Shown here one piece after another: positions 12,401 to 19,184 of a stretch of DNA of 64,000 nucleotides. This DNA comes from Paraburkholderia flagellata (GTDB lineage Bacteria; Pseudomonadota; Gammaproteobacteria; Burkholderiales; Burkholderiaceae), in contig NZ_JAJEJT010000002.1 in the NCBI RefSeq assembly GCF_021390645.1, positions 1,240,001-1,304,000 of the forward strand. The letters run 5' to 3'. Below the pieces are notes generated by a model. That model saw nothing but the letters and a program-made list of their open reading frames with translations. It did no database searches and was not told the origin of the DNA. Position 1 is the first letter of the stretch, and each line of letters begins with the position of its first letter. A program made the position numbers and the translations under genes.

Positions 12401-13068
12401 AGCGCGATCGTGCCGAGCCGTGCGCTGATCACACCCTGATTGGATACGCGATTGCCAAGGAGTGCGACATATCCACCGTCGGCTGCGGTAATCGTGCCCT
12501 GATTGACGACGCTGCCCTGTCCGTTTCCGCTGAACCGCCGGCTATTGCTGCCGAGGCTGCCCGGGTCGACGTCGAGCGTGGAGGCCACAATGCCGCCGAC
12601 GTTCACTCGCGCAGATGGCCCGAACAGCACACCATTGGGGTTGATGAGCCACACCTGGCCGTTGGCGTTGAGATTGCCCATGACGGCGCTCGGCGTGCTG
12701 CCGAGGATGCGGTTGACCGCGAGCGAACTGCTGCCGGGCTGAACGAAGTCGACCGTCTGGCCCGCACCCACGTTGAAGCTGTGCCAGTTCAGCTGCAGCG
12801 TCTGGCTGCTCTGCTGGATCGTGGTCGTCGAGCCCGACTGCTGGATTGTGCCTGTGCCCGAAACGATCTGGCCGCCGCTGGGTCCGCCTGCAGCGTACGC
12901 CACGCCCACCCACACAAAAGGCGCAACCGCAAGAATGATCGCGACAAGGCGCCGGACGCCTTTCCCGGTTCGGCAAGCGCCGCTGCCCGCGCGCCGTCTC
13001 GCGAGTTCCGAAGCTACGACCCATTGCCTGAGAGACCGATTCCAGCACAGCTGGTAGATATGATTCAT
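3499..13068 (-). CDS. TpsA exoprotein: filamentous-haemagglutinin type with about 29 YDG/MBG repeats
   Basis: This giant secreted or surface protein has 3189 residues. It begins with an extended signal peptide (MNHIYQLCWNRSLRQWVVAS), followed by a hydrophobic core and cleavage near AYA at about residue 59. Next comes the TPS secretion domain at about residues 60-330, with the typical VNRILGSTPSAVMGNL and VWLINPNGVLFGPSA motifs. From about 530 to 3110 it consists of about 29 tandem repeats of 75-95 residues, each starting with a variant of KVYDGTTTA and ending near ITPAPLTV. The C-terminus has no toxin domain and no cysteine pair. I chose the ATG at 13066-13068 because it begins the extended signal peptide; an ATG 33 bases upstream is also in frame. 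The role is probably adhesion or biofilm matrix, by family. Confidence 0.93.
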   Translation of the reverse strand: MNHIYQLCWNRSLRQWVVASELARRRAGSGACRTGKGVRRLVAIILAVAPFVWVGVAYAAGGPSGGQIVSGTGTIQQSGSTTTIQQSSQTLQLNWHSFNVGAGQTVDFVQPGSSSLAVNRILGSTPSAVMGNLNANGQVWLINPNGVLFGPSARVNVGGIVASTLDVDPGSLGSNSRRFSGNGQGSVVNQGTITAADGGYVALLGNRVSNQGVISARLGTIALAGGSAATLTFDGSRLVHIQVDASTLDSLAENRQLLVADGGQVIMTAGAKDALLASAVNNTGKVRAQTVEDHEGKIVLLGGMAAGQVNVGGTLDASAPNGGDGGSIETSAAHFNIAPDTHITAAAPFGRAGTWLVDPTDLTIDANAASQISSTLNGGTNVVEQTTATGTSGAGVQSPGAGDINVNAAISWTNASASLTLQALNAIFVNAHVTGAGAVTMQAGTGNLTIASGASVIGGAGVVLATNANFVNNAGSSAVSTGTSAPWQIYSTDPRLDTAGGLAPSYIQYNAPYGTTPAASGNGFLYSLAPTITLTGLTGSVTKVYDGTTTAHLTNANLQTTGLVNGDVVASATGTYATSNAGTGITVNSPTTFAGVVINTSSGIPAYGYQARGTASADIGTITPAPLTVSIVNDPTKVYDGTTSAPLTASNYSFTGFVAGQGASVNQASSVAYASADAGTGIAVNASFTSTNFVANSGTNLANYTLPTAAVGTGTITPAPLLISGLIASNKVYDGTRAATLNVSGASLFGVISSDNGQVTLDTSGATGAFVTPNVGNNISVVPSGFTLTGAKAADYQISVPLYLAANITPKIVTITGVTANDKVYDATTTATLNLGGATITGLVPADAGNVSLSTSAAKGTFSQSNVGNDLAVSANGFTLGGSAAGNYSVTGVTGLTANITPAPLTITFLGSPTKVYDGSANATLTQSNYTISGFVGGQSATIGQTSAIYATANAGNNIAISAALRPSDFVPATGTSMSNYTFPSTVTSATGIIMPAPVEVDIINNPTKVYDGTATATLGAGNYQVLGAIPGESIALSPFPATGAYATPNVGYQGVSTTLTTGNFQAGPNTLLSNYALPATATGMGTIVQRPINGQLSASITNNPSKTYDGNTIATIPASDFTFSGFVGTDSATVSHTITGQYASKNAGPQGVTANLAQSDLTAGAGTNLNNYSFPITAYGAGTILPAQLTVTIIGNPTKVYNGDTIARVSGSNFLIGGFVSGEGASITPTTQFNYAQANAGTRTVSGALVPSNYTANSGTLLSNYLLPTSASGLGTITPAPLFIINAFATSKVYDTTTADRLDVSSAALSGVVPSDAGNVTLNTSTTGTFAQSNVGNNIAVTASGFSISGSAAGNYTLQPIAGLAANITPAQLIVNGAVANNKVYDSTTAATINSSNARLSGVLGSDNVTLSSGSAAGQFVTPNVGTNLQVTASGFTLSGAQAGNYTVQQPQNLFADITPAPIAVTITGNPIKQYDGTTSVALGASDFTLTGFVGNQSATITQTAASGYFSPNVGTHVGISATLEPSDYTAALGTNLSNYSLPTQATGTLGEITAKIINLTGTRVYDATTNANANLFSSAGVVAGVNGETLTLTGTGTLTSKNVGNQVPFSNLGTLALGNGSGLASNYTLAGGTDWVTITPALLTVLNTTALDKVYDGTRTATLQNALLSGVIGSDNVALGNDATGLFDTKNVGTNKPVSTQMTISGTDASNYTLIQPTGIFASITPLGVTITATGINKQYDGTTTAQVNLGSAAVVAGDQVTFSDQAANFSQSDVGNNLAVHVTGISASGADAANYTFANTTADTTANITPRVLSLQGTRVYDTTANAAATLFGTNGVLQGQNGETLTLSGTGQLVDKNVGNQKPFATNGLSGYTLTANGTAKASNYTLVGGNDWVTVTPATLNVLNTVAQNKVYDGNAIAQLLGATLSGVLGTDTVALGNDTQGQFNDKNVGTGKPVTTSMTISGTDAGNYVLVQPSGLTANIAPLGVAVQATASNKVYDGTTTATVQLGSPGIVQGDQVTFSDTSADFDTKNVGTGKLVTVLGINETGADAGNYTFTNTTATTTANITPYVLNLTGTRVYDSTTNAAATLFGSNGSLTGVAGETLTLTGTGTLASKNVNAQQAFAANGLAGFTLTGNGAALASNYTFAGGTDWVNITRATLTVNGTSVNTKVYDATTNATLSGATLAGVFAGDNVTLGNDTTGTFADKNVGTSKPVTAATMTISGTDAGNYVLTQPTGLTGDITARPIVVSATAQNKTYDGTTAATATIGSNGVLAGDTVSFGFGGANFATPNAGNGIVVTVNGITASGADATNYTYNAVALTAANILPVVLNLTGSRTYDGTTGAAASLFGNNGTLTGVNGETLTLSGTGTLSTKNAGSQVPFAANGLSGFTLTGNGTALASNYTFTGGTDWVTINPLAVTVSATAQSRYYNGTTAATATITPTGVLAGDTVNFGFSSANFSTPNAGSGIPVTVSGITASGADAGNYTYNATATAAADILPYILTLQGTRVYDGTTGAAASLFGNNGVLTGVNGETLALSGTGTLASKNVNAQQPFAANGITGYTLTGNNGALGSNYTLGNGVGDWVNITPKPVTITAVGENKVYDGTTTAQLSSFTVNGLVAGDNASVGYNSADFATANVGTAIPITVGLYGNGTDISNYTFGSRVVTTSADITPRALTITASAQNKTYDATTTAVLNGLTVSGLVAGDSATFKAGSANFATPNAGNGIPVNVAGITGTGSDLSNYTYNTSALTTADILPFVLNLNGSRVYDGTNQASASLFGNGGQLTGVAGQTLTLSGTGTLSSRNAGQQQPFAAGGLSGYTLSANGAALASNYTLSGGVDWVTITPLAVTVTATGTSKTYDGTRTASVGLASNGILSGDSVSFSAQSANFVTPNAGGGIPILVTGIAGSGADAGNYTFNPVATTSANITPVVLDLTGSRVYDASTGASASLFGANGVVQGVNGETLTLSGSGTLSTKNVGNQIAFAPGGLGGYTLTGSGAALAGNYTLAGGVDWVTVTPAPLIVVGTHASNRTYDGTVLDALSGATLSGVLGRDSVTLDNGSVGYFNNPAVGFNKPVGTAMTASGADSGNYVLVQPTGLTADIIAPVAPVPTGTLTSVQAPLAANDVTTPYGTAADSAQGSYAGNQKQEDHPNERNLARADFHPGIALTVLNGGVRLPSN
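3735..11475 (-). repeat. Tandem YDG/MBG-type protein repeats in tpsA
   Basis: I count about 29 diverged units by their YDG-like core (KVYDGTTTA, RVYDATTNA, KTYDGTRTA, KQYDGTTSV and similar). Three subtypes can be told apart. Type A reads like VTVSATAQNKTYDGTTAA and has VTFSDQAANF later in the unit. Type B reads like LNLTGSRVYDGTTGAAASLF followed by GETLTLSGTGTL. Type C reads like LTVLNTTALDKVYDGTRTATL. Each folds as a beta-sandwich in related proteins. The DNA is also repetitive, so assembly collapse and recombination are both possible. Confidence 0.85.
6066..8397 (-). repeat. Higher-order B-C-A super-repeat in tpsA, three copies
   Basis: Within the tpsA repeats, type-B units begin at about 8397, 7625, 6845 and 6065. 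The spacing is about 770-780 bases, and each interval holds one B, one C and one A unit in the same order. After 6065 the pattern changes to B-A (about 520 bases) and B-A-A. This indicates expansion by duplication of three-domain blocks rather than of single domains. Confidence 0.7.
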
Positions 13069-13458
13069 GGCATCGCCCATCCTCAGCGTGGGATCAGACA
13101 ACGCAGCAGTAGCGTGCGGGCCAGACGCATGGCGAGGCGCACGCCAACTCGTTACCTCGCTGTGGGAGTCGTGCGACCGGAACCGGTGGCCGGGTTCGAA
13201 TCATTGATCCCAGTAGCTCTTGTGCAAGTTTTGGTAATTCGAAGCAACGCTGCCATAGGGATTAAGGGCAATTCCATTGCCCCTTGGGGCAATTGCTGCT
13301 GACAAGGCCCGAGATGATGCGTTCCGGGATGCCGAATCAAATCGCGGACTCCGTAATTTTTTCCTTTCTGCTTAACCGGATGGGCCCAATGCCGCTCACG
13401 TGCCTTAAAATCATTACGGTCCGACCCCTGACTTCACAACAACGTTTGAGGAGTTGCG
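13069..13458. other. Divergent intergenic region upstream of tpsA, with a palindrome
   Basis: This stretch of 390 bases separates tpsA from the divergent membrane-protein gene and must hold both promoters. It contains the inverted repeat ATTGCCCC-TT-GGGGCAAT at 13276-13293, a possible operator. The sequence around it resembles another intergenic region near 15300. On the minus strand a frame without an evident start ends in NPYGSVASNYQNLHKS before a stop near 13204. I do not call a gene there. Confidence 0.4.
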
Positions 13459-14229
13459 ATGGCACTACTGGTTCACCACCCCGTCTATTTGTTTGTCGTG
13501 TTGATCGTGCTGCTTTGCGTCGCCGCCGCGCTTGGCGCGCTCGTCATGCAACGCTATTTTCCGCTCGCGGAAAATGCACGGGACAACTTCAACGTCATAC
13601 AGGGCGCCACCCTCACTCTGCTCGCGCTGTTGATTGGCTTTACGCTATCCATGGCCGTGAGCCGCTACGACCAGCGCAAAAACTACGAGGAAGAAGAAGC
13701 CAACGCGATCGGCACGCAATATTTGCGCGCGGACCTGCTCGGTGAAGCCGATGCGCCGAAGATCAAGGCGCTGCTTGCGCAGTACCTCGCGTTACGCATT
13801 ACTTACTACAAGACCCGCGACACTCACGACCTCGAAACCATCAATAACGAAACGTCCAGTCTCCAGGGACAGTTGTGGGCCAGCGTGCGCGGCCCCGCCC
13901 TGGCGCGTCCGACGCCGATCTCGGCGCTCGCGGTGGCCGGCATGAACGACGTGCTCAACACGCAGGGCTATACGCAGGCCGCGTGGATCAACCGCATTCC
14001 GCTTTCTGCCTGGGGATTGATGATGGCGATCGCATTCTTCAGCAATCTCATGCAGGGATATGGCTCGCGTGGCAGCTCGGGCCGGCGTGTTTTGCTGTTC
14101 GCACTGCCGATTACCGTCGCGCTGTCGCTGTCGCTGATCGCGGATATCGATAGTCCGCGCGGCGGCCTGATTCGTGTCGTCCCGGTGAACCTGATATCCC
14201 TGCAGCAATCGCTTGGTTCGATGCCCTGA
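13459..14229 (+). CDS. Membrane protein, DUF4239 / bestrophin-like
   Basis: The predicted protein has 256 residues. Two N-terminal hydrophobic helices (about residues 8-30 and 48-65) come before a soluble central part with an acidic YEEEEANAIGTQYLRADLL stretch. Two more helices follow near 178-195 and 210-225. This layout, helix pair then EEANAIG-type motif then helix pair, is that of DUF4239 proteins, which are distantly related to bestrophin channels. A GAGGAG ribosome-binding site lies 5 bases before the ATG. The function is unknown; an anion-channel role would be a guess from the fold family. Confidence 0.75.
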   Translation: MALLVHHPVYLFVVLIVLLCVAAALGALVMQRYFPLAENARDNFNVIQGATLTLLALLIGFTLSMAVSRYDQRKNYEEEEANAIGTQYLRADLLGEADAPKIKALLAQYLALRITYYKTRDTHDLETINNETSSLQGQLWASVRGPALARPTPISALAVAGMNDVLNTQGYTQAAWINRIPLSAWGLMMAIAFFSNLMQGYGSRGSSGRRVLLFALPITVALSLSLIADIDSPRGGLIRVVPVNLISLQQSLGSMP

Positions 14230-14449
14230 GTCTGTTGCAGCGTCACAAGAGACGTAACTTGCGCGCGAGGAGAAAGCGCTCGGGCAACGCGGTTACGCCT
14301 GCCTCGCGCGCCTGCGTCAGAAGCTGTGCCGCAAACCAGGCCGTACGATGAGACATCTGCAATCCTTAAGGCCTCAACGGCTTGAGCGCGGCTGGCGCCT
14401 CCACGCAGCTCCGCGCCGCACCGACGCATTGATGCATGCAAACCGCGAT

Positions 14450-15031
14450 CTATTCAGGAATGTCCCGTACCACTTCAGTCAATTTTCCGGAACTGATCTC
14501 GTAGAAGAAACCATAGAGTTCGACGTGCTTCGGCACGGCCGGGCTCGAACGAAGCAACTTGATGTCATAGTTGAGCGACTCCTCGAAATCCATGATGGCG
14601 AGGCTATCGTGATCAAACAGGGTCGAGATATCGGCGTGGTGATGATCATGAAACTCCTCGACCATCAGCTCCGGCGTCAGGGTCGTCGTACCGCAGAACG
14701 AGTGGTGAACGACAACGACTTTTTTGACATCGAATAGATAATCCATCGCCGCCACGGACGCCAGAGCGAAGACGGCGCGCCCACCCGCATTGGTCGCGGC
14801 AAACAGTGTCCGCGTGGATCCAACCCGGGTGCCATTATCGTCGGTGATGACTTCTCCCGGGTAGACCTCGTCCCCAAAGTAGTCGGCGACGGCCTGTGGG
14901 ATTTCCACCGCCCGAGGGTCAAAGCAGTGGATCACGAGTGTCTTCATCGGGATAGCCTGGTTCGCGCCCTCGAAGGCCTGCATGTCGAACCCGGGAAGAT
15001 TCCTGTACTCGTAATTGCTGAACTTGCCCAT
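14450..15031 (-). CDS. Beta-class carbonic anhydrase
   Basis: The enzyme interconverts CO2 and bicarbonate with a zinc held by two cysteines and a histidine. The 193-residue product has the CxDxR motif as C36-F-D38-P-R40 and the HxxC motif as H110-S-F-C113, the full zinc-binding and catalytic-dyad set of beta enzymes. The start at MGKFSNYEY is preceded by GGAG at the right distance. A start 39 bases upstream is possible but lacks this. The acidic/His-rich EEFHDHHHADIS segment after the second motif is unusual. The gene stands alone, so its role (pH, bicarbonate supply) cannot be read from context. Confidence 0.88.
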   Translation of the reverse strand: MGKFSNYEYRNLPGFDMQAFEGANQAIPMKTLVIHCFDPRAVEIPQAVADYFGDEVYPGEVITDDNGTRVGSTRTLFAATNAGGRAVFALASVAAMDYLFDVKKVVVVHHSFCGTTTLTPELMVEEFHDHHHADISTLFDHDSLAIMDFEESLNYDIKLLRSSPAVPKHVELYGFFYEISSGKLTEVVRDIPE

Positions 15032-15556
15032 TTTCTTGCTCCGTTGGCGATTAACCAGGGTATGGAACATCGCCCCTGAACGTTACGTTCGAATCCATGG
15101 CTTGTCGAAAGCATCCGTTGAAGAAAACCTCTTTCGAAAAGCGGGAACCGCCGACCAGACCGATCAGGCTCCGAGCCGGCAGGTTAAACGGCCTTCGAAC
15201 CTCGAAAGGAGCCGTCCTGCGAACGAAGCGACGCTCGTCCGTGAAGGGTTGTTTGCGGCGGTCGGGATGCATCAGATTCTGGACGCGTTTCGACGCGAAA
15301 ACATCGGGACCCGTGGCAATTCAATTATTCCCTTCGGGCAACCATGCTTCAGCCCTGAGCTTGTCCGCGATGACCGACACAAACCCGTGAAGTCCAACGG
15401 TTGATCCCGAGTGTGCACGCGTAGACCCGAGCGATGATCAAGCAACAGAGAGGGGGTGACACATCAGTTTTGCATGGCGCGGGACGCTTCTTCGAGTGCC
15501 AAGGCACCGGCGTCACGGATTCGCTGCAAGGCGTGCACACGCCGCATACATTGGAG
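15032..15556. other. Intergenic region without a recognisable gene
   Basis: These 525 bases lie between two minus-strand genes. I find no convincing coding sequence. On the minus strand near 15270-15345 the bases TTGCCCGAAGGGAATAATTG and those after them resemble the sequence around 13225-13300, suggesting a dispersed intergenic repeat. Short open frames on both strands have no start signal and no recognisable product. Confidence 0.4.
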
Positions 15557-16198
15557 TCACGTGCTTAAGGGAATCGGAATCGGGACATAAATGTAGCCAC
15601 CTTCCACGTCACCGTACGCATGCGTCTGCCCTTCGATCAGGTATCTCGCGGTCAGCGCGCACAGCGCGGCATCGAAGTCGTCGATCGATTTCAGGTCTGA
15701 AGCATCGACGTTTGCGTCTTCGAGTACTTTCGGTCGTTGCCGGCGCTTCTCCTTCGCGGACGTTCCTTCCTTGCCGCGGAGCGCACAGGTCACGGCATGG
15801 GGAAACGTTTCGAGGCTCACTCGCCCGCCCTGGAAATCGCGAGATGTCAGCAGCGGATAAACGGAGGAAAAGACTTGGTAAATCTGCTCTCCGTTGAACA
15901 TCCACCGGTAGAAGCGACTCGGATTCTCATCTGCCCGCTTTCGAGTCGGCGTGGCAAAGGAAAAGATGCGTTGACGGGCAAGCTCCCTTTCTGCAAGTCG
16001 CCCTGTGCCTTCAACGCCCCATTGGCAAGGAGCGTCTATCCCAACGGCCTGAACGCCGTACTGAAGGCACGCTTGCAGCATCTGCTGCGGAGTTTTCGTA
16101 TCCGGAGGCCGGAAAGCTCGACTGCCTTCCAGAATGACCAGATGGCAGCCCTTCTTGTCACCGCCCACATCAATGCCAGCAACCGTGCATGTGTTCAA
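15557..16198 (-). CDS. DUF429 family protein
   Basis: The predicted protein has 213 residues. The N-terminal AGIDVGGDKKGCHLVIL and central VQAVGIDAPCQWG motifs are the two hallmark strands of DUF429, a ribonuclease-H-like fold with conserved aspartates at the ends of strands 1 and 4. DFDAALCALTARYL near residues 175-190 is the third conserved block (D-x-x-D-A). A nuclease-like or nucleotide-handling activity is expected from the fold, but no substrate is known. It lies about 70 bases downstream of the H-NS gene on the same strand. Confidence 0.8.
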   Translation of the reverse strand: MNTCTVAGIDVGGDKKGCHLVILEGSRAFRPPDTKTPQQMLQACLQYGVQAVGIDAPCQWGVEGTGRLAERELARQRIFSFATPTRKRADENPSRFYRWMFNGEQIYQVFSSVYPLLTSRDFQGGRVSLETFPHAVTCALRGKEGTSAKEKRRQRPKVLEDANVDASDLKSIDDFDAALCALTARYLIEGQTHAYGDVEGGYIYVPIPIPLST

Positions 16199-16269
16199 GC
16201 GGTCCCCGCTACGACTATCGAGCGCTAAACCGGGCTGGAAGGAGGCTTGCGCAGCCCGGTGTGTGTCAC

Positions 16270-17022
16270 TTAGGCTGCGGCGGCCGCGCTCGCAACTTCC
16301 GTAGCCGACTGCGGCGCGGCAACTTCGACAGGCGCCGCCGACTTCACCATGAGCTTCGGCGCACGGACTTTTCGCGCGACAGGTGACTTGGCTACCGCAC
16401 CGTTCTTCTTCGCAGCAGCCTTGCGTGCCGGCGCTGCCGCCTTCGCAGATACTTTCCTGGTTGCCGTGTTCTTTTTAGCAGCAGCCTTCTTCGCTGCCGG
16501 CGCCTTGGCCGGCTTCGCCACGGGTTCGGCCTTTTCAATCAAAAACTTCGACCGGTCCTTCGCGCCAGCGAGCCATGCCGGTGCGGTGCCACGACCGGAC
16601 CACGTCGCGCCGGTTTTCGGGTCACGATATTTCGGCGGCTGCGGTCCACGCACGTAGTTACCTGCCTTAGGCGTTTTCACAGCAGCAACCGATTTCGGCG
16701 CCCCGCCTGCAATCAGGAACTTGCTTCGGTCCTTTGCATTTGCAATCCACGCGGGAGCACGACCATGGCCGGTCCAGGTCGCGCCGGTTTTGGGATCGAG
16801 ATACTTCGCAGCCGACGAGCCCTGCTTCGCCGCAACGGTCGTTCCCGGTTTGCGGCCGCGCCGCTTGCCGACGAATGCTTCAATATCGGCGACAGTCACG
16901 GCATGTTTGTCCATCAAGCCGCGAATCTTTTCGAGCACCACCGTCGACTTCGTCGTCGCCAACGATTCTGCTTGAGCCTGTAGCTTTGCGATTCGTGCCT
17001 GAATTGATTGGAGCGTAGCCAT
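16270..17022 (-). CDS. H-NS family protein with two DNA-binding modules and a histone-H1-like tail
   Basis: This is a nucleoid-associated protein of 250 residues. An N-terminal coiled-coil oligomerisation region (residues 1-60) contains an AT-hook-like KRRGRKPG. Two copies of the H-NS C-terminal DNA-binding fold follow: YLDPKTGATWTGHGRAPAWI and YRDPKTGATWSGRGTAPAWL, each followed by KDRSKFLI. Then comes a long Lys/Ala-rich tail (AKKAAAKKN, ARKAAAKKN) like histone H1. Ordinary H-NS proteins have about 100-135 residues and one such module. I start at MATLQSIQ, because the 12 extra upstream residues are not needed and AAAGGA lies before this ATG. It may silence AT-rich foreign DNA or bridge DNA strongly. 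Confidence 0.9.
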   Translation of the reverse strand: MATLQSIQARIAKLQAQAESLATTKSTVVLEKIRGLMDKHAVTVADIEAFVGKRRGRKPGTTVAAKQGSSAAKYLDPKTGATWTGHGRAPAWIANAKDRSKFLIAGGAPKSVAAVKTPKAGNYVRGPQPPKYRDPKTGATWSGRGTAPAWLAGAKDRSKFLIEKAEPVAKPAKAPAAKKAAAKKNTATRKVSAKAAAPARKAAAKKNGAVAKSPVARKVRAPKLMVKSAAPVEVAAPQSATEVASAAAAA

Positions 17023-17213
17023 TCGTAGTTTTTCCTTTGATAAGATAGTTTTTCCCACTATGCCACATCGGACGACGAATACAACATTTGATGTCGATTT
17101 ACTTTGCGTTCGGCTGTGAGAAACATTACTGTCTATTTCTGACCGGCTCCCAATACGGCGTTCAAATCAGGCTGGTGAGTGAATTGGGTACGACACCCGC
17201 GTCTGGACAATAT

Positions 17214-17432
17214 ATGGAAAGAGAGACATATAAGGGATACGTTTTGTGGGGTCACGCTATCGCGCAGCAGGCGGAGATCCTCACGCCTGAGCGCTATGCC
17301 GGAAGCGGAACCGTGACACGGGACAACAAACTCATCGACGCTTCAGGCGTTCTGGATTTGTTTAATACTGAGGACGCTGCGCAAGAGGCAGGGCTCGCGT
17401 GGGCACGCGCCTGGGTGGATACCAACGGATAG
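17214..17432 (+). CDS. Small conserved-looking protein, unknown function
   Basis: The predicted protein has 72 residues and begins METETYKGY-like (MERETYKGYVLWGHAIAQQ). It has an Ala-rich C-terminal helix ending in AWARAWVDTNG. This pattern (ETYKGY, WGHAI, then a helix containing AxxxGLAWAR) looks like a family of small burkholderial hypothetical proteins. A frame extends upstream to 17088, but its sequence is Cys-rich and unlike the rest. No clear ribosome-binding site is visible. Function unknown. Confidence 0.5.
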   Translation: MERETYKGYVLWGHAIAQQAEILTPERYAGSGTVTRDNKLIDASGVLDLFNTEDAAQEAGLAWARAWVDTNG

Positions 17433-17740
17433 CGCAGCAGCAAACGACTTTGGGAATTTCGCGGTCCATGGAGCAAGTCCGGTTGGACCGGGACTAATCG
17501 TGAATTACTTTCTCGCTCTCTAGTCTTTCTAGCTCGCCTGCGCCGATAGCTGAGCAACAATAAAAGACACACTCCTGACTGGCGTTCTTCGCCCCTCCAA
17601 TTCGCCCATCCTGTTCCTATGCGCTATCCGAAATCGGGTGCGTCCGCGAATTGTTCATAGAAATCCCCCGTCGGCACGACACAACTCCGAACTTTTCCCA
17701 CTGAAAGAAATTAGCGGTGCCGCCGAGAGCATGCGATAGA

Positions 17741-17762
17741 ATACTGTGCAAACATACAGTAT
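17741..17762 (+). promoter_or_regulatory. LexA (SOS) box upstream of dinB
   Basis: The sequence ATACTGTGCAAACATACAGT followed by AT contains CTG-N10-CAG at 17744-17759, with seven-base inverted arms ATACTGT and ACAGTAT. It matches the LexA consensus (TACTGT-N8-ACAGTA) almost perfectly. It lies about 140 bases before the chosen dinB start, so dinB is very likely SOS-induced. The 470 bases between the small gene and dinB hold nothing else I recognise. Confidence 0.8.
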
Positions 17763-17902
17763 CTTGAGTTACGTCAGTACACGGCTTGACGCGTTTCCAA
17801 CCGTCGAGCCTCGACTGGAAAAACAGATGAACATTCGTGCGGGCACTGCGTTCCGGCGCAAACGCTCAAGGCCCCTCCGGGCGATTCCACAATAGTTTTA
17901 AC

Positions 17903-19063
17903 GTGACAAGCCACTGGCCACGCCGCATTGCGCATCTCGACATGGACGCTTTTTACGCGTCCGTCGAACTGCTGCGCTACCCCGAATTGCGCGGCAAACC
18001 CGTCGTGATCGGCGGCGGACGTAATGCGGCGCCAGAAGTCCTGCCCGACGGCACGCGCCGCTTTGCGCGACTCCGCGACTATGTGGGCCGCGGTGTAGTC
18101 ACGACTTCGACCTACGAAGCACGCGCCCTCGGCGTTTTCTCCGCGATGGGGATGATGAAGGCCGCACAACTGGCGCCCGACGCCATTCTCCTGCCTACCG
18201 ACTTTGATTCGTACCGGCGCTATTCGCGCCAATTCAAAGAGGCGGTGCGCACGTTCACGGACCAAATCGAAGACCGTGGCATCGACGAGATTTACATCGA
18301 CCTCACGGACATTGACGGCGACTCGCGCGAACTCGGGAACCGAATCAAGACCGCAGTGCACGAGGCGACCGGCCTCACTTGCTCTATCGCCATCGCACCG
18401 AACAAGCTGCTCGCAAAAATCGGTTCGGAGCTGGACAAGCCGAACGGTCTCACAATACTCGCGATGGACGACCTCGAGTCGCGCATCTGGCCGCTCCCGG
18501 CAAAGAGAGTGAATGGAATCGGCCCGCGTGCAAGCGACCGTCTGGCGAGCATCGGGATTGGAACGGTCGGTGAGTTGGCCTCGGCGGATCTCGGGCTATT
18601 GCAGGAGCACTTCGGGCGTACGTACGCCGCCTGGCTGGCCAGAATCGCGCGAGGCCTCGACGACCGCGCCGTCGTGGTTTCCTCCGAGCCAAAGTCCATG
18701 AGCCGGGAAACGACGTTCGAGCGTGATATGCATGTCGTTCGCGATCGCGCGATCCTGACGCCGGCGCTGACGCGTCTTTGCGAACGGGTCACCGAGGATC
18801 TTCAGCGCAAAGGTTACCGCGGCCGAACGGTAGGCCTGAAAATCAAGTTCGCCGACTTCAAGATCGTCACTCGCGACCTCTCGCTCCCGGAACCGGTGGC
18901 GGATGCAGTGGCTATCCGGCGAGCCGTCGGCGAATGCCTGAAGCGCGTGTCACTGGATCGAAGGATCCGTCTCCTGGGCGTACGCATTGGCTCTCTCGAG
19001 CGCACTACGGGTACGGCGACTGCCCCGGTGCCAACGCAGGGCGAGTTGCCTTTCGATCGCTGA
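17903..19063 (+). CDS. dinB: DNA polymerase IV (Y-family)
   Basis: This translesion polymerase, induced by DNA damage, inserts bases opposite lesions with low fidelity. The N-terminal HLDMDAFYASVE holds the first catalytic aspartate (D13). DEIYID at about residues 128-133 gives the paired Asp/Glu of the palm (a variant of SIDE). Next come a thumb with helix-hairpin-helix (VNGIGPRASDRLASIGIGTV) and a little-finger domain. The C-terminus ends QGELPFDR, a likely beta-clamp-binding motif (QxxLPF). Length is 386 residues from the GTG at 17903, normal for the family. I chose this start because Y-family motif I should lie very near the N-terminus; a GTG at 17837 is the alternative. The SOS box upstream supports the call. 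Confidence 0.92.
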   Translation: MTSHWPRRIAHLDMDAFYASVELLRYPELRGKPVVIGGGRNAAPEVLPDGTRRFARLRDYVGRGVVTTSTYEARALGVFSAMGMMKAAQLAPDAILLPTDFDSYRRYSRQFKEAVRTFTDQIEDRGIDEIYIDLTDIDGDSRELGNRIKTAVHEATGLTCSIAIAPNKLLAKIGSELDKPNGLTILAMDDLESRIWPLPAKRVNGIGPRASDRLASIGIGTVGELASADLGLLQEHFGRTYAAWLARIARGLDDRAVVVSSEPKSMSRETTFERDMHVVRDRAILTPALTRLCERVTEDLQRKGYRGRTVGLKIKFADFKIVTRDLSLPEPVADAVAIRRAVGECLKRVSLDRRIRLLGVRIGSLERTTGTATAPVPTQGELPFDR

Positions 19064-19184
19064 CGTTCGATCGATCCGAAACAGGCCTTTTTCGAAAAAT
19101 TCACTACGGGCAGATTTTCGGTTAGATTCTCAAGGCGTCTATTCCAGAAGACTTTCAGGCACATTTCAGTAAAGACTTCTTCGC

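Noticed and set aside
13193..13202. GGTTCGAATC, which looks like a tRNA T-loop, upstream of tpsA.
   Set aside because: The flanking bases do not pair as a T-stem and no acceptor, D- or anticodon arm can be drawn around it.
15051..15272. A 73-codon open frame on the minus strand in the gap before the DUF429 gene.
   Set aside because: No ribosome-binding site and no recognisable family; it continues a possible intergenic repeat.
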